Under the pieces are notes generated by a model that made no database searches, was not told the origin of the DNA, and worked only from the letters and a program-made list of their open reading frames with translations. The position numbers were made by a program, and so were the translations under genes. A stretch of DNA of 64,000 nucleotides from an uncultured Tropicimonas sp. (GTDB lineage: Bacteria > Pseudomonadota > Alphaproteobacteria > Rhodobacterales > Rhodobacteraceae), in assembly GCA_947495685.1 (NCBI GenBank), contig CANLZY010000005.1, positions 124,001-188,000 of the forward strand. The letters run 5' to 3'. Below are positions 35,835 through 45,149 of the stretch, in pieces (within the stretch, counting starts at the first letter, position 1; the number at the start of each line of letters is the position of its first letter).

Positions 35835-36332
35835 ATGGCCGACAAGACCATCGAGGAACGCCTGCAACCGTCGCTTCTGGACCGGCTGACCGACGACGCG
35901 CCCGGGCAGGCGACCGAGGGTCGCGACCAGCGGGTCATCGACATTCGCCGACTGCGCACGATCTTGCAGCGCGACCTGTCGTGGCTCTTGAACACAACCA
36001 ACAACGAGGCCGAGATCGACGAAGACACGTTTCCCAACGCCTACCGGTCGGTGCTGAACTATGGCGTCAGCCCGGTTGCCGGAGACAGTTCCACATCGCG
36101 CCGCACCGAGGTTATCCGTCGCTCCATCGCGGAATCGATAACCTTGTTCGAGCCACGGATCCGCGAAAGCTCGCTGGAAGTGCGCCTTCGCAGCGAGGAC
36201 AACGCCGTCGGCACGTCGGTCTTTTTCGATATCCATGCGGACATGTGGGCCCAACCGGTGCCGCTGGAGCTGTACCTGCGCTCGGAAGTGGACCTGACCA
36301 CAGGGCACCTGAGCCTCGAGCAGGAGGCCTGA
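35835..36332 (+). CDS. tssE: T6SS baseplate protein TssE (gp25-like)
   Basis: The product has 165 residues. The first ~20 residues (MADKTIEERLQPSLLDRLTDD) and the later DIRRLRTILQRDLSWLLNT are typical of TssE. The C-terminal part (LEVRLRSEDNAVGTSVFFDIHADMWAQPVPLELYLRSEVDLTTG) is the gp25-like core. TssE joins TssF and TssG in the baseplate wedge. It lies six bases before tssF. Confidence 0.93.
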   Translation: MADKTIEERLQPSLLDRLTDDAPGQATEGRDQRVIDIRRLRTILQRDLSWLLNTTNNEAEIDEDTFPNAYRSVLNYGVSPVAGDSSTSRRTEVIRRSIAESITLFEPRIRESSLEVRLRSEDNAVGTSVFFDIHADMWAQPVPLELYLRSEVDLTTGHLSLEQEA

Positions 36333-36338
36333 CGCAGA

Positions 36339-38213
36339 ATGGATTCCCGCCTGCTTCGCCACTATGAATCCGAACTTGCCTATCTCAGGGAGATGGGCGG
36401 GGATTTTGCCGAGTCCTATCCCAAGATCGCCGCGCGGCTGGGGATGGACGGGCTGGAGGTCATCGACCCCTATGTCGAACGGCTGCTTGAAGGCAGCGCT
36501 TTCCTGTCGGCCCGGGTCCAGCTGGAGCTGGAGCTGCAATACCCGAACTTTACCAGCAACCTGTTGGAGATCCTCTATCCGCACTACCTGTCGCCGACCC
36601 CATCGATGATGGTCGCACAGCTTCAGCCCGATTTCGACAATGCGGCGCTGGTCGACGGCTTCGTGGTGAACCGGGGCACGCAACTGCGCTCGATCTCGCC
36701 CGATGGCGCCAGCGCGCCCTGCATCTATCGCACCGGCAACGATCTGACGCTCTGGCCGGTCCTGATTTCGGAGGCCGAGTATATCGACGGGCGCGGTGCG
36801 CTGGTTGCTGCCGGTGTCGCGGATGGGGTCGAGGCGCGGGCGGGGATCCGACTGCGGCTGAAGCGCCATGGCGACATGCCGCTGAACGAGTTGGGGCTGG
36901 ACCGGTTGTCGCTGTTCCTGGGCGGGCAGGGGCGCGAAAGCTGGCAGGTGCTGGAACTGCTGAACACCGAGGTGACTGCGGTGGTGGCCAGTTCGACGGA
37001 CCGCCGCGCCGACTGGGCGCTGCGGTTGCAAGGCGGTGTCGAACAGCGCGGCTTCGGGCGCGACGAGGCGTTGTTGCCGACGCCGCGGCCCTCGTTCGAT
37101 GGTTATCGGCTGCTGCAGGAATACTTTGCCATGCCGCAGCGGTTCTTCTTTTCGGATGTGACGGGGCTGTCGCCGGCGCTGATGCGCAGCGAAGGTTCCG
37201 AGGTCGACCTGTATCTGCTGCTGCGCGATGGCCGGCCAGAGGTGGCCCCCGCGATCAAGCCCGCGGCGTTCCAGCTGAACTGTGTGCCGGCGGTCAACCT
37301 GTTTCCCAAGCGCTGTGACCGGGTGCATGTGACCACGCGGGATTACGAACAGCACGTGGTGGTGGACCGAACAGCACCGCTGGATTTCGAGATCTATGCC
37401 ATCGAGGACGTCATCGGCATCAACTCCGAAGGCGAGGCGGATATACCGTTTCGCCCGTTCTATTCCGCCGACGATCTGACGCCCTATGGTGAGGGCGGAC
37501 GGAGTTTCTATACGATCAGCCGCAAGATGCGGCAGCGAACGGAAAAGGAACGCCTGCGCGGCGGGCGGACCAGCTATCTGGGCTCGGAGACCTATCTGTC
37601 GCTGGTCGATGCCGACAATGCGCCCTACCGGTCGGACCTGAGCCAACTGGCGGTGCGGGCGATGGTCACCAACCGCGACCTGCCGATGCTGCTGAGTACC
37701 GGTGCGCCCGATACCTTTCACCTGCCCGATGGCGGGCCGGTGCGGTCGATCACGACGCCCGTGTCGCCAACGCGTCCGCGCCCGACGTTTGCCCAAGGCG
37801 ATACCGCCTGGCGGCTGATCAGTCATCTCAGCCTGAACCACCTGTCGATCGCCGACACCGAGACGGGCAGTGCCGCCGCCGCCCTGCGCGAAATGGTCGG
37901 CATCTATGCGCCCGACGGCGACAGGACGCACCGCCAGCAACTGGAGGGGATCATCGATGTCTCCAGTCGGCCCATCGTCCGGCGGATGCGCGACGAGGTG
38001 CTGTCGACCGCGGTGCGCGGCCTGGAGGTCACCGTCACCTTCGACGAGAGCTTTTTCGAAGGCACCAGTGTCTACTTGCTGGGGGCGGTGCTGGAGCGGT
38101 TCTTCCGCAAGCAGGTCTCGATCAATTCGTTCACCGAAACGGCAATCTGCAGCCAACAGCGAGGGGAGCTGAAACGATGGCGTCCGGACACGGGCCTCGG
38201 CCGGATCATCTGA
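36339..38213 (+). CDS. tssF: T6SS baseplate protein TssF
   Basis: The product has 624 residues, as usual for TssF (VasA/ImpG). It starts MDSRLLRHYESELAYLREMGGDFAESYPKIAARLGMDG, the family signature, with VERLLEGSAFLSARVQLELELQYPNFTSNLLEILYPHYLSPTPSMMV following. The C-terminal GTSVYLLGAVLERFFRKQVSINSFTETAICSQQRGELKRW is equally diagnostic. It forms the baseplate with TssE, TssG and TssK. Its end overlaps the start of tssG by 37 bases, so the two are coupled. Confidence 0.96.
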   Translation: MDSRLLRHYESELAYLREMGGDFAESYPKIAARLGMDGLEVIDPYVERLLEGSAFLSARVQLELELQYPNFTSNLLEILYPHYLSPTPSMMVAQLQPDFDNAALVDGFVVNRGTQLRSISPDGASAPCIYRTGNDLTLWPVLISEAEYIDGRGALVAAGVADGVEARAGIRLRLKRHGDMPLNELGLDRLSLFLGGQGRESWQVLELLNTEVTAVVASSTDRRADWALRLQGGVEQRGFGRDEALLPTPRPSFDGYRLLQEYFAMPQRFFFSDVTGLSPALMRSEGSEVDLYLLLRDGRPEVAPAIKPAAFQLNCVPAVNLFPKRCDRVHVTTRDYEQHVVVDRTAPLDFEIYAIEDVIGINSEGEADIPFRPFYSADDLTPYGEGGRSFYTISRKMRQRTEKERLRGGRTSYLGSETYLSLVDADNAPYRSDLSQLAVRAMVTNRDLPMLLSTGAPDTFHLPDGGPVRSITTPVSPTRPRPTFAQGDTAWRLISHLSLNHLSIADTETGSAAAALREMVGIYAPDGDRTHRQQLEGIIDVSSRPIVRRMRDEVLSTAVRGLEVTVTFDESFFEGTSVYLLGAVLERFFRKQVSINSFTETAICSQQRGELKRWRPDTGLGRII

Positions 38214-39208
38214 ACCACCTTGCGGGGCTGGAGGAACAGCCGTGGAATTACCACGTCTTTCTGGCCATGCGCATCGTGGAATCCGCCGGCTCGCAGGGCC
38301 GGCCACTTGGCGTGACGCAACGCCCGAACGAAGACACTGTCCGGATCGCACAAGAACCGAGCCTGGCCTATCCGCCGTCGACCCTGTCGGGGTTTGTCCC
38401 GCCCAAGGACGGGGTTCCCGGCGTGCTGACCAACCGGTTCTTCGGGATGTTCGGGCCGAACGGTCCGCTGCCGCTGCACCTGACCGAGTTCGCCCGCGAC
38501 CGGCTGGTCAACGAGCGCGACCGGACCTTTGTGGCCTTTGCCGACATGCTGACCCATCGGTTGGCGACGCTGTTGTTTCGTGCCTGGAAGACCGGTCAAC
38601 CGGCGCCCAGCTTCGACCGTGGAGAGGACGCGCGGGTCGAAACAAAGGTGGCCGCACTGGCAGGATATCACGGTCGGGAATTGCGCCAGCGCGATGCGAT
38701 GCCCGACCTGGCCAAGCGCCATTTTGCCGGGGCGCTCGCCGCTGGTCCGCGCTCGCCCGAGGGGTTGGTCGCGATGTTGTCGGGGTTCTTTTCGGCACCG
38801 GTCGGTATGCGGGAGTTCGTCGGTTGCTGGCTGGAACTGGAGCCGGATGACCAATGGCACCTGGGGGGCGCCGTCGGGCTTGGCCAGGGCACCAACGTCG
38901 GATCGCAGGTCTGGTCGCGCGCGGCCAAGTTCCGCCTGTCGGTCGGGCCGCTGGGTCGGGCGGACTACGAACGGCTGTTGCCGGGCGGCGCGTCGCTGGA
39001 GCGGCTGACGGCAATTGTGCGAAACTATGTCGGTGACACGCTGGACTGGGATCTGAACCTGGTCCTGAAGGCCGACGACGTGCCGGAGGCGCAGCTGGGC
39101 GGCGACACCCGGCTGGGGCTGACAAGCTGGATTGGACAACGACCGGACGGGAGGGATGCGGACGATCTGTATGTCTCGCCGCAAACGACGGGACGGCAGG
39201 CCGCATGA
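38177..39208 (+). CDS. tssG: T6SS baseplate protein TssG
   Basis: The product has 343 residues. Family features are QPWNYHVFLAMRIVESAGSQGRPLG near the start, LTNRFFGMFGPNGPLPLHLTEFARDRLVNERDRTFVAFADMLTHR and the C-terminal GGDTRLGLTSWIG. TssG is the companion of TssF in the baseplate wedge. The ATG at 38177 overlaps the tssF end by 37 bases and has a GAGGGGAGCTGAAACG ribosome site within tssF. Confidence 0.94.
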   Translation: MASGHGPRPDHLNHLAGLEEQPWNYHVFLAMRIVESAGSQGRPLGVTQRPNEDTVRIAQEPSLAYPPSTLSGFVPPKDGVPGVLTNRFFGMFGPNGPLPLHLTEFARDRLVNERDRTFVAFADMLTHRLATLLFRAWKTGQPAPSFDRGEDARVETKVAALAGYHGRELRQRDAMPDLAKRHFAGALAAGPRSPEGLVAMLSGFFSAPVGMREFVGCWLELEPDDQWHLGGAVGLGQGTNVGSQVWSRAAKFRLSVGPLGRADYERLLPGGASLERLTAIVRNYVGDTLDWDLNLVLKADDVPEAQLGGDTRLGLTSWIGQRPDGRDADDLYVSPQTTGRQAA

Positions 39209-39242
39209 TGGCCGGACGAGGAATTTTAGGGAAGGGAATACG

Positions 39243-41945
39243 ATGTCAGAGATAAGTCGCGTTGCATTGTTCGGTAAGCTCAACGAGGTCGGGTACAAGG
39301 CGGTCGAAGGTGCGACGGTCTTTTGCAAGATGCGGGGCAACCCGTATGTTGAAATCGTGCATTGGTTCGCCCAGATCCTGCAATTGCCGGACAGTGATGT
39401 GCACCGGATCATCCAGCACTACGACCTCGATCCGTCGCGGATCGCCTCCGACATGCAGAAGGCGCTGGATGCCCTGCCGCGCGGCGCAAGCTCGATAAGC
39501 GACCTGTCGGCGCATCTTGAGAACGCGATGGAACGGGCCTGGGTCTATGGCTCGCTGATGTACAATTCCAACCAGGTGCGGACCGGCCACCTGGTGTTGG
39601 GCCTGACCAAGACGCCCGAGCTGCGTCACGTCTTCCACGGCATTTCGAAGGAATTCGGCAAGATCGGCGGCGACGACCTGTCGGCGACGTTCCCCTCCAT
39701 TGTCGATGGCTCTCCCGAGGACAACCTGCGCCCGCAGGATGGTTCGGTCACCGGCGGCGGTGCGGCACCGGGCGAGGCCTCCGGAGCGATGTCTCCGGCC
39801 GCGATGGGCAAGGAAGAGGCGCTGGCGCTGTATTGCACCGACATGACCGAGCAGGCGCAGGGCGGCAAGATGGACCCGATCGTCGGCCGGGATGACGAGA
39901 TCCGTCAGATTGTCGATGTGCTGATGCGGCGGCGCCAGAACAACCCGATCCTGACCGGCGAGGCCGGGGTGGGCAAGACGGCGGTGGTCGAGGGCTTTGC
40001 CCAGCGGATCGCGCGGGGCGACGTGCCGCCGGCGTTGAAGGATGCCCGGATCCTGTCACTGGATGTCGGCCTGTTGCAGGCCGGGGCCTCGATGAAAGGC
40101 GAATTCGAAAACCGTCTGAAATCGGTCATCGAAGAGGTTCAGGCCAGCACCCATCCGATCATCATGTTCGTGGACGAGACCCACACGCTGGTTGGCGCGG
40201 GCGGTGCGGCGGGCACCGGCGACGCGGCCAACCTGCTCAAGCCTGCGCTGGCGCGCGGTACCCTGCGCACCATCGGCGCCACGACCTGGGCGGAGTACAA
40301 GAAACATATCGAGAAGGACCCCGCCCTGACCCGGCGTTTCCAGGTGGTGCAGGTCGACGAACCGTCGGTTCCCAAGGCCGTCCTGATGATGCGTGGGATC
40401 GCCTCGATGCTTGAAAAGCACCACAAGGTGCAGGTGCTGGACGAGGGCATCGAAGCGGCGGTAAGCCTGTCTGCGCGGTATATCCCGGCGCGGCAATTGC
40501 CGGACAAATCGGTCAGCGTGCTGGATACCGCCTGCGCGCGGGTGGCCGTCAGCCAGCATGCCGTGCCTGCTGAAGTAGACGACAGCCGCAAGCGGATCGA
40601 TGCCCTGACCACCGAACTGGAGATCATCGAGCGCGACGAAACCGCTGGCTACGACGTGACCGAACGGCGGGCGACGATTTCCGCGCTGAAGACAGAGGAA
40701 GAGGCGCGTCTTGCACAGTTGGATGAACGCTGGCAGGCCGAAAAGGTCGTGGTGGCGGAGATCCTGGACCTGCGAGCCAAGTTGCGCGAGGGCGGCGTGC
40801 CGGTCGAGGCGACGGACGAGGCCTCGGCCGAAGCGAGCCCGCTGAGCGTCGAGGAGCGCGCCGACCTGATCACGCAGTTGCGCGCCAAGAACACGGAACT
40901 GGAGGAGCTTCAGGGTGAAAACCCGCTGATCCTGCCCATCGTGGATGCGCAGGCCGTCGCCAGCGTCATCGGCGACTGGACCGGTATTCCGGTCGGGCGC
41001 ATGGTGCGCAACGAGCTGCAGACCGTGCTGAACCTGGAGGAGCATCTGGGCAAGCGGGTGATCGGCCAGGATCATGCGATGCAGATGATCGCCAAGCGTA
41101 TCCAGACCAGCCGGGCGGGGCTGGACAACCCGTCCAAACCCATCGGGGTCTTCATGCTGGCGGGCACCTCCGGCGTCGGCAAGACCGAGACCGCGCTGGC
41201 GCTGGCCGAAGTGCTGTATGGCGGCGAACACAACGTCATCACGATCAACATGTCCGAATACCAGGAGGCCCACACGGTCAGCAGCCTGAAGGGCGCGCCT
41301 CCGGGGTATGTCGGTTATGGCGAGGGCGGCGTGCTGACCGAGGCGGTGCGGCGCAAACCCTATTCGGTGGTGCTGCTGGACGAGGTCGAAAAGGCCCACC
41401 CGGATGTGCACGAACTGTTCTTCCAGGTCTTTGACAAGGGGCGGATGGAGGATGGCGAGGGCCGGATGATCGATTTCCGCAACACGCTGATCCTGCTGAC
41501 CTCGAACGCGGGCTCGGACATGATCATGGACATGTGCGCGGACCCGGATCTGATGCCGGAACCCGAGGGCATCGCCAAGGCGCTGCGCGATCCGTTGTTG
41601 AAGATCTTCCCGGCCGCGCTTCTGGGGCGGTTGGTGACGATCCCGTATTATCCGCTCAGCCCGGATATGATCGGCAAGATCACCGTGTTGCAGTTGAACC
41701 GCATCAAGAAGCGGGTGGAGCAGTCGCACGGGGTGCCGTTCACCTATACCGACGCGGTGGTCGACACGATTGTCGATCGGTGCCAGGAGCTGGAATCGGG
41801 GGGCCGCATGATCGACGCGATCGTCACCAACACCATGCTGCCCGAGGTTTCGGCCGAGTTCCTGCGCCGCATGATGACCGAGCAGGAGGTCAAGGGCGTG
41901 TCGGTGGACGCGGCGGGCGGCGAATTCACATATGATTTCGGTTGA
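39243..41945 (+). CDS. tssH: T6SS sheath-recycling ATPase ClpV (TssH)
   Basis: The product has 900 residues and is an AAA+ Clp-family unfoldase that disassembles contracted TssBC sheath. The N-terminal domain (about 1-160) is followed by AAA domain 1 with Walker A GEAGVGKT (239-246), a coiled-coil middle region (about 480-560) and AAA domain 2 with GTSGVGKT (about 640). ALARGTLRTIGATTWAEYKKHIEKDPALTRRFQ distinguishes ClpV from general ClpB. The ATG at 39243 has a GGGAAGGGAATACG ribosome site; the in-frame upstream region overlaps tssG and is not domain-like. Confidence 0.96.
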   Translation: MSEISRVALFGKLNEVGYKAVEGATVFCKMRGNPYVEIVHWFAQILQLPDSDVHRIIQHYDLDPSRIASDMQKALDALPRGASSISDLSAHLENAMERAWVYGSLMYNSNQVRTGHLVLGLTKTPELRHVFHGISKEFGKIGGDDLSATFPSIVDGSPEDNLRPQDGSVTGGGAAPGEASGAMSPAAMGKEEALALYCTDMTEQAQGGKMDPIVGRDDEIRQIVDVLMRRRQNNPILTGEAGVGKTAVVEGFAQRIARGDVPPALKDARILSLDVGLLQAGASMKGEFENRLKSVIEEVQASTHPIIMFVDETHTLVGAGGAAGTGDAANLLKPALARGTLRTIGATTWAEYKKHIEKDPALTRRFQVVQVDEPSVPKAVLMMRGIASMLEKHHKVQVLDEGIEAAVSLSARYIPARQLPDKSVSVLDTACARVAVSQHAVPAEVDDSRKRIDALTTELEIIERDETAGYDVTERRATISALKTEEEARLAQLDERWQAEKVVVAEILDLRAKLREGGVPVEATDEASAEASPLSVEERADLITQLRAKNTELEELQGENPLILPIVDAQAVASVIGDWTGIPVGRMVRNELQTVLNLEEHLGKRVIGQDHAMQMIAKRIQTSRAGLDNPSKPIGVFMLAGTSGVGKTETALALAEVLYGGEHNVITINMSEYQEAHTVSSLKGAPPGYVGYGEGGVLTEAVRRKPYSVVLLDEVEKAHPDVHELFFQVFDKGRMEDGEGRMIDFRNTLILLTSNAGSDMIMDMCADPDLMPEPEGIAKALRDPLLKIFPAALLGRLVTIPYYPLSPDMIGKITVLQLNRIKKRVEQSHGVPFTYTDAVVDTIVDRCQELESGGRMIDAIVTNTMLPEVSAEFLRRMMTEQEVKGVSVDAAGGEFTYDFG

Positions 41946-41955
41946 CCGCCACGAG

Positions 41956-41984
41956 TCCGGGGGCGACAGTTTCTGGCCCCCGGA
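41956..41984 (+). terminator. Hairpin between clpV and vgrG
   Basis: TCCGGGGGC (41956-41964) pairs perfectly with GCCCCCGGA (41976-41984) around an 11-base loop. It may end the tssA-clpV transcript, because a promoter candidate for vgrG follows. Confidence 0.55.
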
Positions 41985-42016
41985 TCGCGGACGGGTCCCT
42001 CGACCGATCAGCGGAT

Positions 42017-42044
42017 TTGGAGGAACAGCGCGATCGGGTATAGA
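42017..42044 (+). promoter_or_regulatory. Candidate promoter for vgrG
   Basis: TTGGAG (42017-42022) and TATAGA (42039-42044) are separated by 16 bases, 30 bases before the vgrG start and after the hairpin. Confidence 0.4.
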
Positions 42045-42073
42045 CTCCGATATCTTCAGGGAATGATTTACGC

Positions 42074-44215
42074 ATGACTATTGATATGAATCTGGTCGAA
42101 GACTTCCCGATCTGGATGAAATCCGTCCCGGCCAATCATTCGGCTGTCCTGATTGCCATGAAATCGGTGGAAGCCTTCAATCGGCCAGCGATCACCGAGA
42201 TTGAGTTCATTTCCGACGATGACAGCATCAACCTGAACGATTTTGTCGGTCAGCCGATGGAGCTTGTGGCAAGGGTGCCCGCTGGTCCTGAACGGTTGGA
42301 GTCCGGGATGCGCGAACGGAGCTTCAAGGGAACCTGCGTCGAGGCGCGGTTCCTGTCGGTGAACGGTGGCGTTGCCCATTACGCGGCCGAGATCCGGCCA
42401 AAATTGTGGTTCCTGAGCTTGTCCCGAGATTGCCGGATCTATCAGAACATGACGGCAGCCGATATCATCAAGGAGATCCTTGGCGACTACGGGATCACCT
42501 ACGACGACAAGTTGAGCGACACCTATCCGGAGCGGATCATCTGCGTCCAGTACCGTGAAACCGATCTGGATTTCCTGCATCGGCTGATGGAAGAGGAAGG
42601 TATCTGCTATTACCTCGATCACGAGGCCAACACCGAAAAGTTGGTGCTGGTTGACGATTCCGGGTCTCAGGGACCGGTCTCCGGCACGTCCGAGATCGCC
42701 TTTATGCAGCTGGCAGTCGGCAATCGACGGGACTTCGAACACCTTTACGATTGGAGGCGGGACACCTCTGCCACCACGGGCAAGGTCACGCTGAGTGATT
42801 TCAATTTCGAGACCCCGCGTGCCAACCTTGAGAGTGTGAAGGCCGTTCCCAAGGGTAACCACGACCTGAAGGACATGGAGATCTACGACACCCCCGGCCA
42901 CTACTCGGCGGCCGGGGGCGGCGAACGCTATGCGCGCATCCAGATGGAGGAACGTTCCGTCCGGCATGAAACATGGATTGGAACCGGGCTGGTGTCGAAC
43001 CTTGAGGTTGGCGGCACGTTTTCGGTGAAAGATCACCCCCGGACGCAGGAAGGCGATGACCTGCTGGCCATCGAAACCACGCATTACTTCCGCCTCAATG
43101 ACGAAGATCTGAACCGGGTGGGCACCGAGGTTTCGCTGGACCTGTTGCCGCGGACAACCGGTGGCGGGGATAGCGACCCCTACCAGGTGGTCGTGCGCGC
43201 CATTCCGAGCCAGGAAAAATATCGCCCGGCGCCAGTCACCCCCTGGCCCGAAATCGCCGGCATCCACACCGCGATCGTGACCGGCCCGGAAGGCGAAGAG
43301 ATCCATACCGACAAGTATGGCCGGGTGCGGATCCAGTTCCATTGGGACAGGTTTGGCGGTTCGGACGACAAGTCGACCTGCTGGGTGCGTTGCATGATGC
43401 CCTGGACGGGCAAGGGCTGGGGGGCAATTGCCATTCCCCGGATTGGCCAGGAGGTCGTCGTCCAGTTCGAAGAGGGTGATCCTGACCGGCCGCTGGTGAT
43501 CGGAATGCTCTACAACGCCGATACCATGCCTCCCTATGCATTGCCGGCCAACCAGACACAGTCGGGCATCAAGTCGAATTCTTCGAAGGGCGGACAAGGC
43601 TTCAACGAGATGAGGTTCGAGGATCTCAAGGACAAGGAAGAGGTCTATTTCCAGGCCGAACGGGACTACAAGCAGGTCGTCAAGAACAACGCTCACATCA
43701 CCGTGGGTTTCGAGAAGACCGCCAAGGGCAACCTCAAGCACGAGGTCTACGAGGATCGTGAGGAAGAGGTCGGCAATGACTACAAGCTCAAGATCGGCCA
43801 TGGCCGCAAGAAGAAGGGGGACATGGCCCTTGATGTCTACAACGACCGTACCGAAGAGGTCGGCCATCATGACACCCTGAAAGTGGGCTTCGGTTCGAAC
43901 GGGCCGGGCAACCAGACGCTGAAGGTCAACAACAACCGAACCGAAACGATTGGCCAGAACCATGCCACCACGGTGCAAAAGGGCAACTACAAGCTCGATG
44001 TCTCGCTGGGAAAGATCGCGATGACGGCGATGCAGGAAATCAAGCTGACCTGTGGCGGAAGCACGATCAAGATGACCCCGCAGGAGGTCTCGATCGTCTC
44101 GCCCATGGTCAAGATCGAGGGCCAGATGCAGTTCGAGGCCAAGGGAGGTATCATGTCCAAGGTCTCTGGCGGGGCGATGCTTGTCCTGCAGGGCGGACTG
44201 GTAAAGATCAACTGA
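42074..44215 (+). CDS. vgrG: T6SS spike protein VgrG (TssI)
   Basis: The product has 713 residues. The N-terminal gp27-like region (about 1-370) includes LFLSLSRDCRIYQNMTAADIIKEIL (as LWFLSLSRDCRIYQNM) and FLHRLMEEEGICYYL. The gp5 OB-fold (about 400-480) has DKYGRVRIQFHWDR and AIPRIGQEVVVQFEEGDPDRPLVIGMLYN. The final ~230 residues are a repetitive beta-helix needle (KGNLKHEVYEDREEEVGNDYKLKIG). It ends without an obvious toxin domain, so it is a structural VgrG that probably carries cargo through partners. The next gene starts on the last base of its stop. Confidence 0.96.
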   Translation: MTIDMNLVEDFPIWMKSVPANHSAVLIAMKSVEAFNRPAITEIEFISDDDSINLNDFVGQPMELVARVPAGPERLESGMRERSFKGTCVEARFLSVNGGVAHYAAEIRPKLWFLSLSRDCRIYQNMTAADIIKEILGDYGITYDDKLSDTYPERIICVQYRETDLDFLHRLMEEEGICYYLDHEANTEKLVLVDDSGSQGPVSGTSEIAFMQLAVGNRRDFEHLYDWRRDTSATTGKVTLSDFNFETPRANLESVKAVPKGNHDLKDMEIYDTPGHYSAAGGGERYARIQMEERSVRHETWIGTGLVSNLEVGGTFSVKDHPRTQEGDDLLAIETTHYFRLNDEDLNRVGTEVSLDLLPRTTGGGDSDPYQVVVRAIPSQEKYRPAPVTPWPEIAGIHTAIVTGPEGEEIHTDKYGRVRIQFHWDRFGGSDDKSTCWVRCMMPWTGKGWGAIAIPRIGQEVVVQFEEGDPDRPLVIGMLYNADTMPPYALPANQTQSGIKSNSSKGGQGFNEMRFEDLKDKEEVYFQAERDYKQVVKNNAHITVGFEKTAKGNLKHEVYEDREEEVGNDYKLKIGHGRKKKGDMALDVYNDRTEEVGHHDTLKVGFGSNGPGNQTLKVNNNRTETIGQNHATTVQKGNYKLDVSLGKIAMTAMQEIKLTCGGSTIKMTPQEVSIVSPMVKIEGQMQFEAKGGIMSKVSGGAMLVLQGGLVKIN

Positions 44216-44835
44216 TGGCAGATATGGACACCCGTTTCGAAGGCATGAAGAAAATCCCGCAGCAACCGGCAGCGCGGCTTCTGGCGCAAACCAATATCCG
44301 GCTGGAGACCCCGTTGAGCGGGCCGGCGTCGGCCTCGGTGCCCGCAGTGTTGGCAGAGCTTTCCCAGGCTGGGGCTCTCGTGGACATGCTGAAGCTGATG
44401 GCGGTGTCGCTGCCGCCGCGTGAATGTGCCTGGTGGGCCTGCCTGGCCGCGCGGGACGTGATCGGCCCCGAGGCCGAGCCGACCCCGGCGTTGAGCGCGG
44501 CCGAGGCCTGGGTCTTTCGCCCCGGCGAAGACACCCGGCAGGCTGCCAAGGTCGCGCTGGATGCCGCGGACATCGGCGACCCGACATCCGATTGTGCCTC
44601 CATCGCCGTCTTTGCCGACGGCACGCTTGGGCCGGGTGACTTGAATGTGCACGACGCGCCCCCGGGAGCCTGTTCGGCGATGGCGCTTGGAATGAATGTC
44701 AGCGCGATGCAGGCCGTGGGCGGCGATATCATGGCGGCAGCGCAGGTGATGTTGGACCGGGCGCTGGACATCGCGCGGGGTGGCAGCGGCCGCATTGCCG
44801 CCACTGGTGCCACAAACGACGGAGGCGGCGCATGA
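44215..44835 (+). CDS. DUF6931-like protein between VgrG and PAAR
   Basis: The product has 206 residues and no signal peptide or membrane segment. It starts MADMDTRFEGMKKIPQQPAARLLAQTNIRLE and includes LPPRECAWWACLAARD and GPGDLNVHDAPPGACSAMALGMNVSAMQAVGGD, typical of DUF6931 proteins found with T6SS genes. The start shares one base with the vgrG stop, and the stop overlaps the PAAR start (ATGA), so it is made in step with both. Genes in this position often encode adaptors that load effectors onto the spike; that role is inference. Confidence 0.8.
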   Translation: MADMDTRFEGMKKIPQQPAARLLAQTNIRLETPLSGPASASVPAVLAELSQAGALVDMLKLMAVSLPPRECAWWACLAARDVIGPEAEPTPALSAAEAWVFRPGEDTRQAAKVALDAADIGDPTSDCASIAVFADGTLGPGDLNVHDAPPGACSAMALGMNVSAMQAVGGDIMAAAQVMLDRALDIARGGSGRIAATGATNDGGGA

Positions 44836-45143
44836 GCTTTCCGCAGGCACGGGTATCGGACATGCATATCGGCGTCTGTACGCTCGGCGCACCGTTGCCG
44901 ATCCTGCCGCCGTGCATGCCGACGGTGCTGGTCATGAACCTGCCGGCGGCACGGGTGGGCGATATCTGCATGGGCATGACACCGCCGCCACCCGGTATTC
45001 CGGTGCCGACCCCGCACCCGATCGCGATGGGCTCGTTCACGGTCCTGATAGGCAACATGCCGGCGGCCCGGGTGACGGGCCTGTGCGGGATGGGTGGAAC
45101 GATCATTCCGCCCTGCGCCGTCACGGTTCTGACAGGTGGATGA
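44832..45143 (+). CDS. T6SS spike-tip PAAR domain protein
   Basis: The product has 103 residues. Two PAAR-type repeats are visible, VLVMNLPAARVGDICMGM and VLIGNMPAARVTGLCGMGG, with Cys/His zinc-site candidates in the Cys-rich loops. PAAR proteins cap the VgrG spike. No extension exists, so this is a bare tip. It overlaps the previous gene by four bases and ends six bases before the FHA gene. Confidence 0.92.
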   Translation: MSFPQARVSDMHIGVCTLGAPLPILPPCMPTVLVMNLPAARVGDICMGMTPPPPGIPVPTPHPIAMGSFTVLIGNMPAARVTGLCGMGGTIIPPCAVTVLTGG

Positions 45144-45149
45144 TTTGAA

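Noticed and set aside
35628-38351. A 907-codon open frame on the minus strand
   Set aside because: It is antisense to tssE and tssF, and no domain is recognisable. The same applies to the long minus-strand frames at 6444-8714, 15835-17862, 32359-34296 and 42068-44587.
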